From: an uncultured bacterium
Lineage (GTDB): Bacteria > Oederibacteriota > PGYV01 > Palsa-1178
DNA length: 34,512 bases
NCBI GenBank assembly: GCA_937889595.1
Contig: CALAOR010000033.1
Location: forward strand, 1 to 34,512
Direction: 5' to 3'
Within the stretch, counting starts at the first letter, position 1. Every line of letters begins with the position of its first letter. The notes under the pieces are model-generated. The model was not told the DNA's origin, ran no database searches, and was given only the letters and a program-made list of their open reading frames with translations. This document shows positions 23,273 through 30,212 of the stretch, piece after piece. A program made the position numbers and the translations under genes.

Positions 23273-24043
23273 TCAGAACCTTAGATCAATCCCCACTCCG
23301 ATGTTTATGCCGGAGAAATCAACCGCAACAGGCTTGCCATTGTTGTCGTTGAACGGGTCATTGGTCGGTATTGTGATAAGTCCAAAACCGGGCACATTAC
23401 CGCTTACTTTATTGATGTTCTTGTAATTTATCATGTTCGCGTACCTGTAGCCGCCATTGATGCTTACGGCCAAAAACGGCAGCAGCTTCACTTCAACCGC
23501 CGCTGTAAAATCGGCCACGAAACCGTTTGTCCCGTAAAGAGCAAGCAAAGGCTCGCTTCCGTTATACTTCGTGGTCTGTGAGCAGTATGCCAGGCCCCAG
23601 CCCGCGTAACCGCCCAGATTAATGGCTATCGCTGAATCTTCCATTGGAAAATATAGATTGATGCCGGCCAGAACTGGAATAAGATAATTTGCAATTGAGG
23701 TGTCCGTAGACATCCATGTCAAGGGCGGTATATTAACCAGCCTGAAACCGGAATAAGTGGAAGGAAATATATATTGCAATCCCGACCTTACCCCGATCAG
23801 TATATTTTTGTCCAGATTGACGCTCAAATCCACGTTCCCAAACACTCCGTTCCCATACCCCTTCCAGTTGGCCGAAGACGTCGTGGTATAAGCCGCAGCA
23901 TCGGTTTTAACCTTTTCCCAATAACTGTTCAGGCTGGCAAGCGAAGAATAGGAATACCCTCCGCTTACACTGATGTCAACTGCTGCAAAAGACGGTACAA
24001 CAACGGATAAAACCATTACGGCTAAAAATAGTAATTTGCGCAT
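23273..24043 (-). CDS. outer-membrane beta-barrel protein, paralogue 2
   Basis: A 256-residue exported protein. The signal peptide (about 1-20, ending PSFAA) is followed by strand-rich sequence (VDISVSGGYSYSSL, GNVDLSVNLDKNILIGVRSGLQY, AIAINLGGYAGWGLAYC) and the C-terminal FSGINIGVGIDLRF, with a terminal phenylalanine. It is a tandem paralogue of the gene at 22293-23108, although a terminator between them implies separate transcripts. The GGGAGG site precedes the ATG. Likely an outer-membrane protein of about 8-10 strands; the ligand is unknown. Confidence 0.8.
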   Translation of the reverse strand: MRKLLFLAVMVLSVVVPSFAAVDISVSGGYSYSSLASLNSYWEKVKTDAAAYTTTSSANWKGYGNGVFGNVDLSVNLDKNILIGVRSGLQYIFPSTYSGFRLVNIPPLTWMSTDTSIANYLIPVLAGINLYFPMEDSAIAINLGGYAGWGLAYCSQTTKYNGSEPLLALYGTNGFVADFTAAVEVKLLPFLAVSINGGYRYANMINYKNINKVSGNVPGFGLITIPTNDPFNDNNGKPVAVDFSGINIGVGIDLRF

Positions 24044-24095
24044 AAAACCTCCCTTTTAATATAGATTTTTTTATTCCTTTTTCTATATGCTTGAT

Positions 24096-24263
24096 CTAAA
24101 ACAAATGCCAGTAATATCTGCAAACATAAAACCCTACATACACCCATCCAAGAAAGGCCCCAAGTATGCACCAAAGTATTGAATGATGCACCTGCCATAT
24201 CAAAATAATGGCGATTATGCTCCCAACGCCTATCCCTCCAACTGCCGCGCCTGAATTATTCAT
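24096..24263 (-). CDS. small two-helix membrane protein
   Basis: A 55-residue protein with a glycine-rich start (GAAVGGIGVGS), then a hydrophobic helix (SIIAIILIWQV) and a second (ILWCILGAFLGWVYVGFYV), ending in aromatic and basic residues (CRYYWHLF). AAAGGAGGG lies 7 bases before the ATG, strong support for translation. The frame continues upstream to 24296 but through the ribosome-binding site. It resembles no family I can name. It sits 52 bases upstream of barrel paralogue 2 on the same strand and may share its transcript. Confidence 0.65.
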   Translation of the reverse strand: MNNSGAAVGGIGVGSIIAIILIWQVHHSILWCILGAFLGWVYVGFYVCRYYWHLF

Positions 24264-24590
24264 TTTAACGCCCTCCTTTTTTGTTGCTGTATACATTACA
24301 GGAAAATATTACACCGTAAATATATTTTTCGGTATGCCGGCAATCCGCTTTTTATGGACTTTTTTCGGCCTATTGCATTTCAGCCCGGATGACTTTCATA
24401 TAATAGAAACTGCCTGAGCACCGATTCCTGGGGAAGAGCCTGCTGAAAATGCGGGGAATACAGGGGTTAGGGAGGGGGTGGTATAAATCAGGCGGTTATT
24501 CAACAGATTTGTTGCCGAAAAAAACTCCAAAATTGTCAATGCCGATTACCATCCGTTTAACCGGGGTAAAACCCTTTTCACGAATGTTTC
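24264..24590. other. 327-base stretch without a gene
   Basis: Only the ribosome-binding site and presumed promoter of the 55-residue membrane protein can be placed here. No open frame has a ribosome-binding site or a family match; the middle is G-rich on the plus strand without clear structure. Confidence 0.5.
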
Positions 24591-24779
24591 TTAATATGCT
24601 AAATTGCTTAAAGGGTTTTGTCTCACTCTTCTGTCGCCGCCCATCCTGCGCTCCATTCTCCGCTTTCCCGTCGCCGGATGTTCATATTCATGTTCCACAA
24701 ATTCCCTGAAACTTCCGAGCCAGCGGCGGTCACCCTCACGGCGATCCTTTCCTGACCTTCTGTCATTGTAAGCGGACAT
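24591..24779 (-). CDS. small arginine-rich protein with DRR motifs
   Basis: A 62-residue basic protein with NDRRSGKDRREGDRRW near the start and RRMERRMGGDRRV near the end. Such DRR-x-G-x-DRR motifs occur in short bacterial proteins and in front of PilZ or response-regulator domains, but no such domain follows here. Its start has an SD-like AAGGCGGTGAG upstream, and a good promoter lies about 40 bases before the ATG. The central part (LGSFREFVEHEYEHPATG) may form a helix. The function is unknown; nucleic-acid binding is conceivable only from its charge. Confidence 0.55.
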   Translation of the reverse strand: MSAYNDRRSGKDRREGDRRWLGSFREFVEHEYEHPATGKRRMERRMGGDRRVRQNPLSNLAY

Positions 24780-24819
24780 TTTACTCACCGCCTTTCTTCT
24801 TCCTTGTTCTCTCACTATA

Positions 24820-24849
24820 AGTATACACAACCGAAAAGGGTTTTGTCAA
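24820..24849 (-). promoter_or_regulatory. sigma70-type promoter of the DRR-motif gene
   Basis: On the minus strand a perfect TTGACA (24844-24849) and TATACT (24820-24825, 5 of 6) are 18 bases apart. The predicted start lies about 30 bases before the ribosome-binding site. Confidence 0.6.
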
Positions 24850-25041
24850 ATATGCCAATATATCTACGGTTGTTTACTATAATAATCTTCCAAACTTTGT
24901 TGATCAAATCTCGATTTCTTTTTGATTCTGAAAAATTTAACCCGCAACGTTTCCACTCTCCCGGCGTTCTGTATTTACCGGTTTCTGTTACAACCATTTT
25001 ATGTTAAACTAATGCCTACAAATACTTTCCAAGGAGCTTAA

Positions 25042-26496
25042 ATGACAAACTCTATACGCAAAATTATTTCTGTTTTGGCCTTTCTCGCAATTATCCCGGC
25101 AATTGCCTCCCCCGTTCGCGCCGCAACCGCTGACGTCACCAGCCCGGCTTACTGGCAGTCGCAGGCAATAAACGACCTAATACCTTTCTGGGAAAAAACC
25201 ATGGATAAGGAAAACGGCGGATTTTTTACCGACGTGGAGGAAGACGGGACAGTCTCGCCGTCAAGCAATAAGTACACCCGCATGAACTCGCGGGTGGTTT
25301 ACGGCTTTTGCGCTGCTTATATGCTTTCCGGCGATGATAAATACCTTGAATACGCGTCGCACGGCATGGACTTTCTGGCCTCGTATTGCTGGGACAAACA
25401 AAACAGCGGCTGGCATACTAACGTTGATAAAAGCAATGAACCTGACTCTGGATATAAAAATTTATTCGACGAGACCTACGGCAACCTGGGTCCGGTATTT
25501 TATTATTTTGTGACCCACGATAAGGCCGCCCTTTCTTTTGTAAAAAAAACCCATGACTTGATGCAGACAAAAGCATGGGATCCTGATTACGGCGGGTATT
25601 ATGCCATGGTCGGCAACGCATGGGAAAAAGTCACAACCACAAAATCTTTCAACTCGATGATAGATACTTTTACCGCTTACCTTCTATATTACTATATGGC
25701 CACAAAGGACCCCACAATACTTTCCGATTTAAAAATAGCCTCCGACGCCGTAATAGCGCACATGGTTGACCCCAAAACCGCCTTTGTAGGTGAGAAATTC
25801 GCGCAGGACTGGACTTTGACCGAGCAAAATCTCTGGGCGGGCCACAACCTGAAAACCGGCTGGATCCTGACGCGCATGTATAACTTAACCGGGGATAAGA
25901 AATACCTGGACACAGCCGACAGGATCGCGGCGGCACAGATGAAATACCTGTGGGACGGCAAATACGGCGGGTGGTTTTTCAGGTTTATGGCCGATGACCC
26001 GAAAAATTTCGAGGACCAGAAAGACTGGTGGACGCAGGAAGAAGGCAATATGCTGATGCTGAACATGTATAATAAAACCGGAAAAAAGGATTACCTGGAA
26101 AAATTCAGGAAATGCGCCCTGTTCTGGGACAAGAACTTTCTGGACAAAAAGAACGGCGAATGCTACGGCGAGCTTTTGCGCAGCGGCGAGCCCATGTCAA
26201 GAAAAAAAGCCGACCTCTTCAAATCCGCCTACCACTCCATGGAACAGTGCCTGTTCTCGTACCTGTACTTAAGCCTGTACGTAAACAAAGCAGAAGCGAC
26301 ATTATACTTCAACCCCAGCGCGGAAGCGGCGGGCGAAAAAATGTATGTAAACATCCTTGAAGACAAGACAGTAATTATAAATAGTGTGGAAATAGACGGC
26401 AAAGACTGGAAGGAATTCAACGCAGAAGAAGGCTATATAACCCTTCCCATCGGAAAAAAGATGAAGGTCAAAGTGGTTTATGGGGTGAAAAAGTGA
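25042..26496 (+). CDS. exported AGE-family sugar 2-epimerase-like protein
   Basis: A 484-residue member of the N-acylglucosamine/cellobiose 2-epimerase superfamily, with the (alpha/alpha)6-barrel pattern, for example W48-x-FWE-like and R80/R83-YGF motifs near the N-terminus. The expected catalytic histidines are H268 (LWAGHNLKTGWIL) and H398 (KSAYHSMEQCLFSY). Two features are unusual: an N-terminal signal peptide (about 1-27, ending SPVRA) in a normally cytosolic family, and an added beta-rich tail (about 418-484). AAGGAG lies 5 bases before the ATG. It is one of two plus-strand genes and has no partner. It could act on oligosaccharides or glycans in the periplasm or outside the cell. Confidence 0.85.
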   Translation: MTNSIRKIISVLAFLAIIPAIASPVRAATADVTSPAYWQSQAINDLIPFWEKTMDKENGGFFTDVEEDGTVSPSSNKYTRMNSRVVYGFCAAYMLSGDDKYLEYASHGMDFLASYCWDKQNSGWHTNVDKSNEPDSGYKNLFDETYGNLGPVFYYFVTHDKAALSFVKKTHDLMQTKAWDPDYGGYYAMVGNAWEKVTTTKSFNSMIDTFTAYLLYYYMATKDPTILSDLKIASDAVIAHMVDPKTAFVGEKFAQDWTLTEQNLWAGHNLKTGWILTRMYNLTGDKKYLDTADRIAAAQMKYLWDGKYGGWFFRFMADDPKNFEDQKDWWTQEEGNMLMLNMYNKTGKKDYLEKFRKCALFWDKNFLDKKNGECYGELLRSGEPMSRKKADLFKSAYHSMEQCLFSYLYLSLYVNKAEATLYFNPSAEAAGEKMYVNILEDKTVIINSVEIDGKDWKEFNAEEGYITLPIGKKMKVKVVYGVKK

Positions 26497-26532
26497 CGCT
26501 GTAGGGAACTCACAAATGCGTTCCCTACAGCG
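26497..26532. terminator. hairpin directly after the epimerase stop codon
   Basis: CGCTGTAGGGAAC (26497-26509) and its exact complement (26520-26532) flank a 10-base loop immediately after the stop codon. No U-tract follows, so it may protect the 3' end or be a dispersed palindrome rather than an intrinsic terminator. Confidence 0.5.
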
Positions 26533-26705
26533 GGCATTTGGAAACTTTAGTCGCGGGCCGATGAATCACAACCCACGCTGCTACAAAATCGTTTTATAGT
26601 TATTCACACCACGTTTTCGCAGCCATACCATCTGTGGTCCAACGGAATGTACATGTGGAAAATAAACCAGCATGCATCAAGCCGCAGGAAGTTGCAGGCT
26701 TAAAC

Positions 26706-27038
26706 TTATTTTATAACTTCGACATCAATTGTGCTGACGGAAATTGTTACAATTCCAAGCACACAGTCTATCAAATAATCGATAAAACTCGAATATGTCT
26801 TAACCCTGACAATTTCTTTGGGTCTTATCATGTCTCCGGTGGAATTGTCGGTTAAAGGCACCAGACCAAAAAGAATGTAAAATACCATTTTAGACCTGAC
26901 TGTTTTGGCTTTCGGTGCCCCATTGTTATCAGGCGCCAGATAGGCATAACCATTTTTGCATTCAATCTTTATTGTAGAACATGAAACCATGACAAAAGCA
27001 AAACAAATAATGACCAGAACCGCTACAAACTTTTTCAT
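26706..27038 (-). CDS. small exported lipoprotein (Bor-like in outline)
   Basis: A 110-residue lipoprotein precursor: MKKFVAVLVIICFAFVMVSC with lipobox MVS-C20. The mature part has VFYILFGLVPLTDNSTGD in the middle and T-x-x-x-FIDYLIDCVLGIVTIS near the end. This outline (a GLVPL strand, then a hydrophobic C-terminal segment) recalls small lipoproteins such as Bor, but similarity is weak and I do not assign it. GGGGGT precedes the ATG. It lies 27 bases downstream of the TPR-barrel gene stop and may be its operon partner. Confidence 0.65.
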   Translation of the reverse strand: MKKFVAVLVIICFAFVMVSCSTIKIECKNGYAYLAPDNNGAPKAKTVRSKMVFYILFGLVPLTDNSTGDMIRPKEIVRVKTYSSFIDYLIDCVLGIVTISVSTIDVEVIK

Positions 27039-27065
27039 GCGAAACCCCCTGTTGTTTTTTTTATT

Positions 27066-27890
27066 TTAAAAAGCGTACCCGACATTTGTCCCAAGCGACG
27101 GCAGTATGATGGCAAACTTCAGAGTGTTAGTGCTTCCGCCAAGATTGATTGACGCGCTTGATATGTATATAAGAGCCAGTATGGCGTCTATTGATAACCC
27201 GCCGTCAAATATCATTCTGTAACCAAAATGCGCCCCTGTTGTAAATACGCCAAAATTTATTTTTGATTCCGTTGTTCTCCCGTAGATATCCTGTGATTTT
27301 GATGAAACATTAATACCATAATAATAAAATTCCGGGCCGGCAAAAAGACCCGTAAGGGCTTTTCCTTCAAAAAACCAATTGAGTTTGGAACCCACCATAT
27401 AACCCACGCCGGAGATGTTTGACCCTCCGCCGCTGGCCAGCGACATCAGTGACATAGACCAGAAATAACCCACATCCACTCCAAGGCTCAGCCTGTCTAA
27501 AAAACGCCTTTCGTAATAGATGTTAAAAATCCCTGCTGTCAGGATTGAAACATTGTTGGCCAAAAGATTTGACCTGCCAAGGGCTTCTTTTTCTTTTTTA
27601 TCATTATAATCTTCCTGTGGAACTCCGCCAAGCTTGTCTGCGTAATCGTAGTAAAGCATGGCTTTTTCAATCTGCCCCAGCTGTTTATAACAATCGGCTA
27701 CAGCTGAGTAATATTTCGGATTTCTTACGTCCTTTTTTATCGCGGCATTATAATACTTTATTGCGTCTGCGTAATTCCCGGCAAGATACAATTTAGTGCC
27801 GCTATTAAAATAATCCTGACCTGTGTAACAAAATATGAAAGAAGAAAACAAAAAAAATAAAAAAAATATCGCTGTTTTTTTTAAGATCAT
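27066..27890 (-). CDS. exported TPR + beta-barrel protein
   Basis: A 274-residue protein with a phenylalanine-rich signal peptide (about 1-22), TPR repeats (about 26-92: YFNSGTKLYLAGNYADAIKYYNAAI, then YYSAVADCYKQLGQIEKAMLYYD), and a C-terminal strand-rich barrel-like part (about 110-274) ending in VGYAF. The short TPR-barrel layout echoes the longer TPR-PDZ-barrel protein at 18164-19735, although the sequences differ. The SD is weak (AGGG, 9 bases from the ATG). The lipoprotein gene follows after 27 bases. Outer-membrane location is likely; the role is unknown. Confidence 0.75.
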   Translation of the reverse strand: MILKKTAIFFLFFLFSSFIFCYTGQDYFNSGTKLYLAGNYADAIKYYNAAIKKDVRNPKYYSAVADCYKQLGQIEKAMLYYDYADKLGGVPQEDYNDKKEKEALGRSNLLANNVSILTAGIFNIYYERRFLDRLSLGVDVGYFWSMSLMSLASGGGSNISGVGYMVGSKLNWFFEGKALTGLFAGPEFYYYGINVSSKSQDIYGRTTESKINFGVFTTGAHFGYRMIFDGGLSIDAILALIYISSASINLGGSTNTLKFAIILPSLGTNVGYAF

Positions 27891-28283
27891 TTATTTTTTT
27901 TCCCTAATTTTTTTATAGTCATATTTTATTATATTATCATAAACGGTATATAAATCAAGTGTTTTAAATATTTATATATATTTTGTATGCAACAAACATC
28001 TTTCAGCCTGTCTAATTTGCACAAACTATTATCTGAAAGCAGAGTATGGCTGGCCCCAGACTTATATTATACGGGGTTGGAAAATAACGATGATTTAAGT
28101 CCTATAGAGAGACTGCTGAAACATGAACTTGTCGAATGTTGCCGCCTCTCTGACGCCGGCTCTACAAACGTTGAAACCTGTTTTACAGCCTGCGATGAGC
28201 GGCAGCAAACAGCCGCTCTACTTGTTTTTTTAATACCTATTCCCCACCGACCACCCTTTGCCGAATCTTTGCGAAGGCGGATT

Positions 28284-28422
28284 CATAGAAAAATTTCATC
28301 CGTGCCGGACGTGGCCTATCATTAAGGCCATGTACCATTCGCAGTAGCTCAGGTACATGGCATGCCCGTGTACCATTCGCAGTAGCTTAAGGTACATGAC
28401 ATGCTTTTCCGACAGTCTCTAA
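28284..28422. repeat. composite dispersed repeat related to 10734-10797
   Basis: The left part (28284-28326) matches 10734-10777: CATAGAAAAATT, then GTGCCGGAC against GTACCGGAC, then CCTATCAT. The right part (28403-28422) matches 10778-10797 at 18 of 20 positions (GCTTTT...GACAGTCTCTAA). Between them this copy holds 76 bases made of two hairpin repeat units, which the other copy lacks. Confidence 0.8.
28327..28402. repeat. two tandem hairpin repeat units
   Basis: Unit one has perfect 10-base arms GCCATGTACC (28327-28336) and GGTACATGGC (28352-28361) around the loop ATTCGCAGTAGCTCA. Unit two has arms 28367-28374 and 28391-28398 with one G-T pair and a 16-base loop of nearly the same sequence. 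The loop and right arm recur twice at the left contig end. Confidence 0.9.
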
Positions 28423-28497
28423 TTATTGTCTGACTTGTCAATTATCTTAATTCTATCGGATTGCCTTCGGGGCTCAGTCAGGACTTTTATTCCCGTT

Positions 28498-29100
28498 CTA
28501 TTTTTCCCCTATCATCAGAAATACCGGGTATTCCATTTTTTCCTTTGGTATTTTATATGCTGTTGAAAACCTTATATTTTTAAACCCCGCGCCTTTAAAA
28601 TCCTTTTCAAGCCCGGCCCTGTCAAACCCATTGTGCATAACGCCGCCGGGGTTTTCGCCGTGAAACGATCCGTCTTCCTTTTCCAGGTCGGCTATCGCCA
28701 TACGCCCCCCGGGTTTTAGCATCTTATAGACTTTTAAAGCAAAAACAGAGGTGTCTTTGACATGGTGCATTGACATGGAACTTACCACTATGTCCGCCGG
28801 TTCCTCCGCTGGGGAATCCTTTTCAGCGTCAAATATTCCGGTCTTTATATTTTCAATATTATTGGATTGTATTTTTTCCCTGAGCACGGCAAGCATGCCT
28901 TCCGAAGAATCCAGGGCAACAACGCTCTTCACGAGCTTTGCCAGCTCTATGGTTACAAGTCCGGTTCCGGCGCCTATATCTATAGCCGTCATTTTTTTGT
29001 CCGGATTCAGGATCCCCGTCATGCACATGGAAATCGCGCTCGCCAGTTTTATCCTGTCGGGTTTATCCCACTCCTTTGCCCTGCTGTCAAATATGCCCAT
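28498..29100 (-). CDS. class I SAM-dependent methyltransferase
   Basis: A 200-residue methyltransferase of the UbiE/methyltransferase-11/12 type. Motif I is AIDIGAGTGLVTIELA (about 36-51), motif II is VALDSSEGML, then IVVSSMSMHHVKD (motif post-II/III region) and PGGRMAIADLEKEDGSFH. The start at 29100 has GGAGGAATAATT before it; the longer frame to 29184 has no such site and overlaps the neighbouring gene. The gene is last of a series in the same direction, 49 bases after the 98-residue protein gene. The substrate is not predictable. Confidence 0.85.
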   Translation of the reverse strand: MGIFDSRAKEWDKPDRIKLASAISMCMTGILNPDKKMTAIDIGAGTGLVTIELAKLVKSVVALDSSEGMLAVLREKIQSNNIENIKTGIFDAEKDSPAEEPADIVVSSMSMHHVKDTSVFALKVYKMLKPGGRMAIADLEKEDGSFHGENPGGVMHNGFDRAGLEKDFKGAGFKNIRFSTAYKIPKEKMEYPVFLMIGEK

Positions 29101-29149
29101 AATTATTCCTCCTCCGGTTGTGCGTATTTGCGTTTCGGCGCTTTCAATG

Positions 29150-29446
29150 CTAATCCTTCGTATGCTGCCTTTTCTGGTAAACATAGAACCCGAGGCCGTT
29201 ATAACTTTTCGGCGCTTCGCCGTCGTAACCCATCATAAGCAGCTTATCCATGGCCCGTCCAAGTTCCTGCGTGTCCACGCCAAAATCGTATACCCAGAAA
29301 TCCGTATCTTTTATGACGCCGTGGTCCTTAAACAGGTCCTTTTTCGGGTCCTTTGCCGCGCCCACATACCATGTGCCTTTGGCGCCGCCCTTATGCGCGG
29401 TGTACTTTACGATCATTTCAACTATTTCCTTTTCATCTTTTGCCAT
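29150..29446 (-). CDS. 98-residue protein, possible GIY-YIG-like outline
   Basis: A 98-residue soluble protein with TWYVGAAKDPKKDLFKDHGV (25-44), WVYDFGVDTQELGRAMDKLLMMGYDG (51-76) and a basic end. The order of W/Y-V-G, D-P-x-x-x-L-F, and an aspartate-rich helix recalls short proteins annotated as GIY-YIG-like, although the tyrosine/arginine catalytic pair of true nucleases is not clear. An AGGAGG site precedes the ATG. It lies 26 bases after pgl and 49 bases before the methyltransferase gene. Confidence 0.55.
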   Translation of the reverse strand: MAKDEKEIVEMIVKYTAHKGGAKGTWYVGAAKDPKKDLFKDHGVIKDTDFWVYDFGVDTQELGRAMDKLLMMGYDGEAPKSYNGLGFYVYQKRQHTKD

Positions 29447-29472
29447 TACATGCCTCCTGTCATATTATCAAC

Positions 29473-30192
29473 CTATGCCCGCGAGATCATCCAGGTCAGT
29501 TCCTGCTTTGATTTTAACAGGGCTGCCGGGTATTTCTTATTTCCTTTTAAGACCCGGCTCAATACCGCCTCCCTGCCTTTTTCTTCCGTCAAAAACAGGA
29601 TATTTTTTGCGTTGTTCATGAGAGTCAGCGTCATGGTGATTCTTTCTTTAACCGCTGCGTACTCCGGCGCCTTAACGGCCATTATGAGTTTCTTTTTTTC
29701 TTTCAGGGCCTTTTTGTCCCCCGGAAACAGCGACGCAGTATGGCCGTCGTCCCCCATGCCGGCGATTATAAGGTCGATGGACGGTATTTTATTCCCCGGC
29801 TTCAGGTGTTTGAATAACTGCCTGACGATCATCTCATAAACCCGGGCTGCGTAAGACACAGGCGCGGTGGTACCGGGGGCCGGGGCCGGATAAACCTTTC
29901 CGAACGGTATTTTAGCCGCTGATATCAGGTTGTCGTACACAAGCTTTACATTGCTGTCTTTGTCGCTGTATTTCACAAACCTGTCATCCTGCCATAAAAT
30001 ATATGTCTTATCCCATGGCATTTTTTCTTTCGCAAGTCTTTTATAAAAGGGGATGACGGTTTTACCGCCTGATAAGGCAATGGTGAAATACCCCTTTTTC
30101 ATGACCTCAACTTCGGCAAGCGAAGCGGTATATTTAACCGCGGCCGTGCTTAATGCATTCAGGTCCTTGAATTTTTTTACTGTTTTTTTCAT
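29473..30192 (-). CDS. pgl: 6-phosphogluconolactonase
   Basis: A 239-residue cytosolic enzyme that hydrolyses 6-phosphogluconolactone in the oxidative pentose phosphate pathway. The family motifs are complete: ALSGGKT near residue 39, WQDDRFV near 67, SNVKLVYDNLI, and DLIIAGMGDDGHTASLFPG (about 139-157). The length is typical. No zwf or gnd gene is in this window. It lies 20 bases after the CopA-type ATPase gene and is probably in the same transcript, an unusual partner for copper transport. Confidence 0.93.
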   Translation of the reverse strand: MKKTVKKFKDLNALSTAAVKYTASLAEVEVMKKGYFTIALSGGKTVIPFYKRLAKEKMPWDKTYILWQDDRFVKYSDKDSNVKLVYDNLISAAKIPFGKVYPAPAPGTTAPVSYAARVYEMIVRQLFKHLKPGNKIPSIDLIIAGMGDDGHTASLFPGDKKALKEKKKLIMAVKAPEYAAVKERITMTLTLMNNAKNILFLTEEKGREAVLSRVLKGNKKYPAALLKSKQELTWMISRA

Positions 30193-30212
30193 TAAATCCC
30201 CGCATTCCCTCT

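Larger units (their letters stand above)
27891..28497. other. 607-base gene-free stretch with repeats
   Basis: The left part is AT-rich and probably carries the promoter of the TPR-barrel gene. The middle has a small hairpin (28197-28218, GAGCGGC/GCCGCTC, followed after a few bases by a T-run). The right part is the composite repeat at 28284-28422. Open frames here have no ribosome-binding sites and run through the repeats. Confidence 0.65.

Noticed and set aside
28197-28230. Hairpin GAGCGGC/GCCGCTC followed by a T-run on the plus strand
   Set aside because: It has terminator shape, but no plus-strand gene ends nearby, so I do not call it a terminator.
27987-28325. Plus-strand open frame of 112 codons
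   Set aside because: No ribosome-binding site, no family match, and its end runs through the dispersed repeat; most likely non-coding.
28327-28402. Possible CRISPR array
   Set aside because: Only two units, palindromic and without spacer-sized unique sequence; no cas genes in the window.
28751-29839. Plus-strand open frame of 362 codons
   Set aside because: It lies opposite three well-supported minus-strand genes (methyltransferase, 98-residue protein, pgl) and reads as serine- and phenylalanine-rich antisense sequence.
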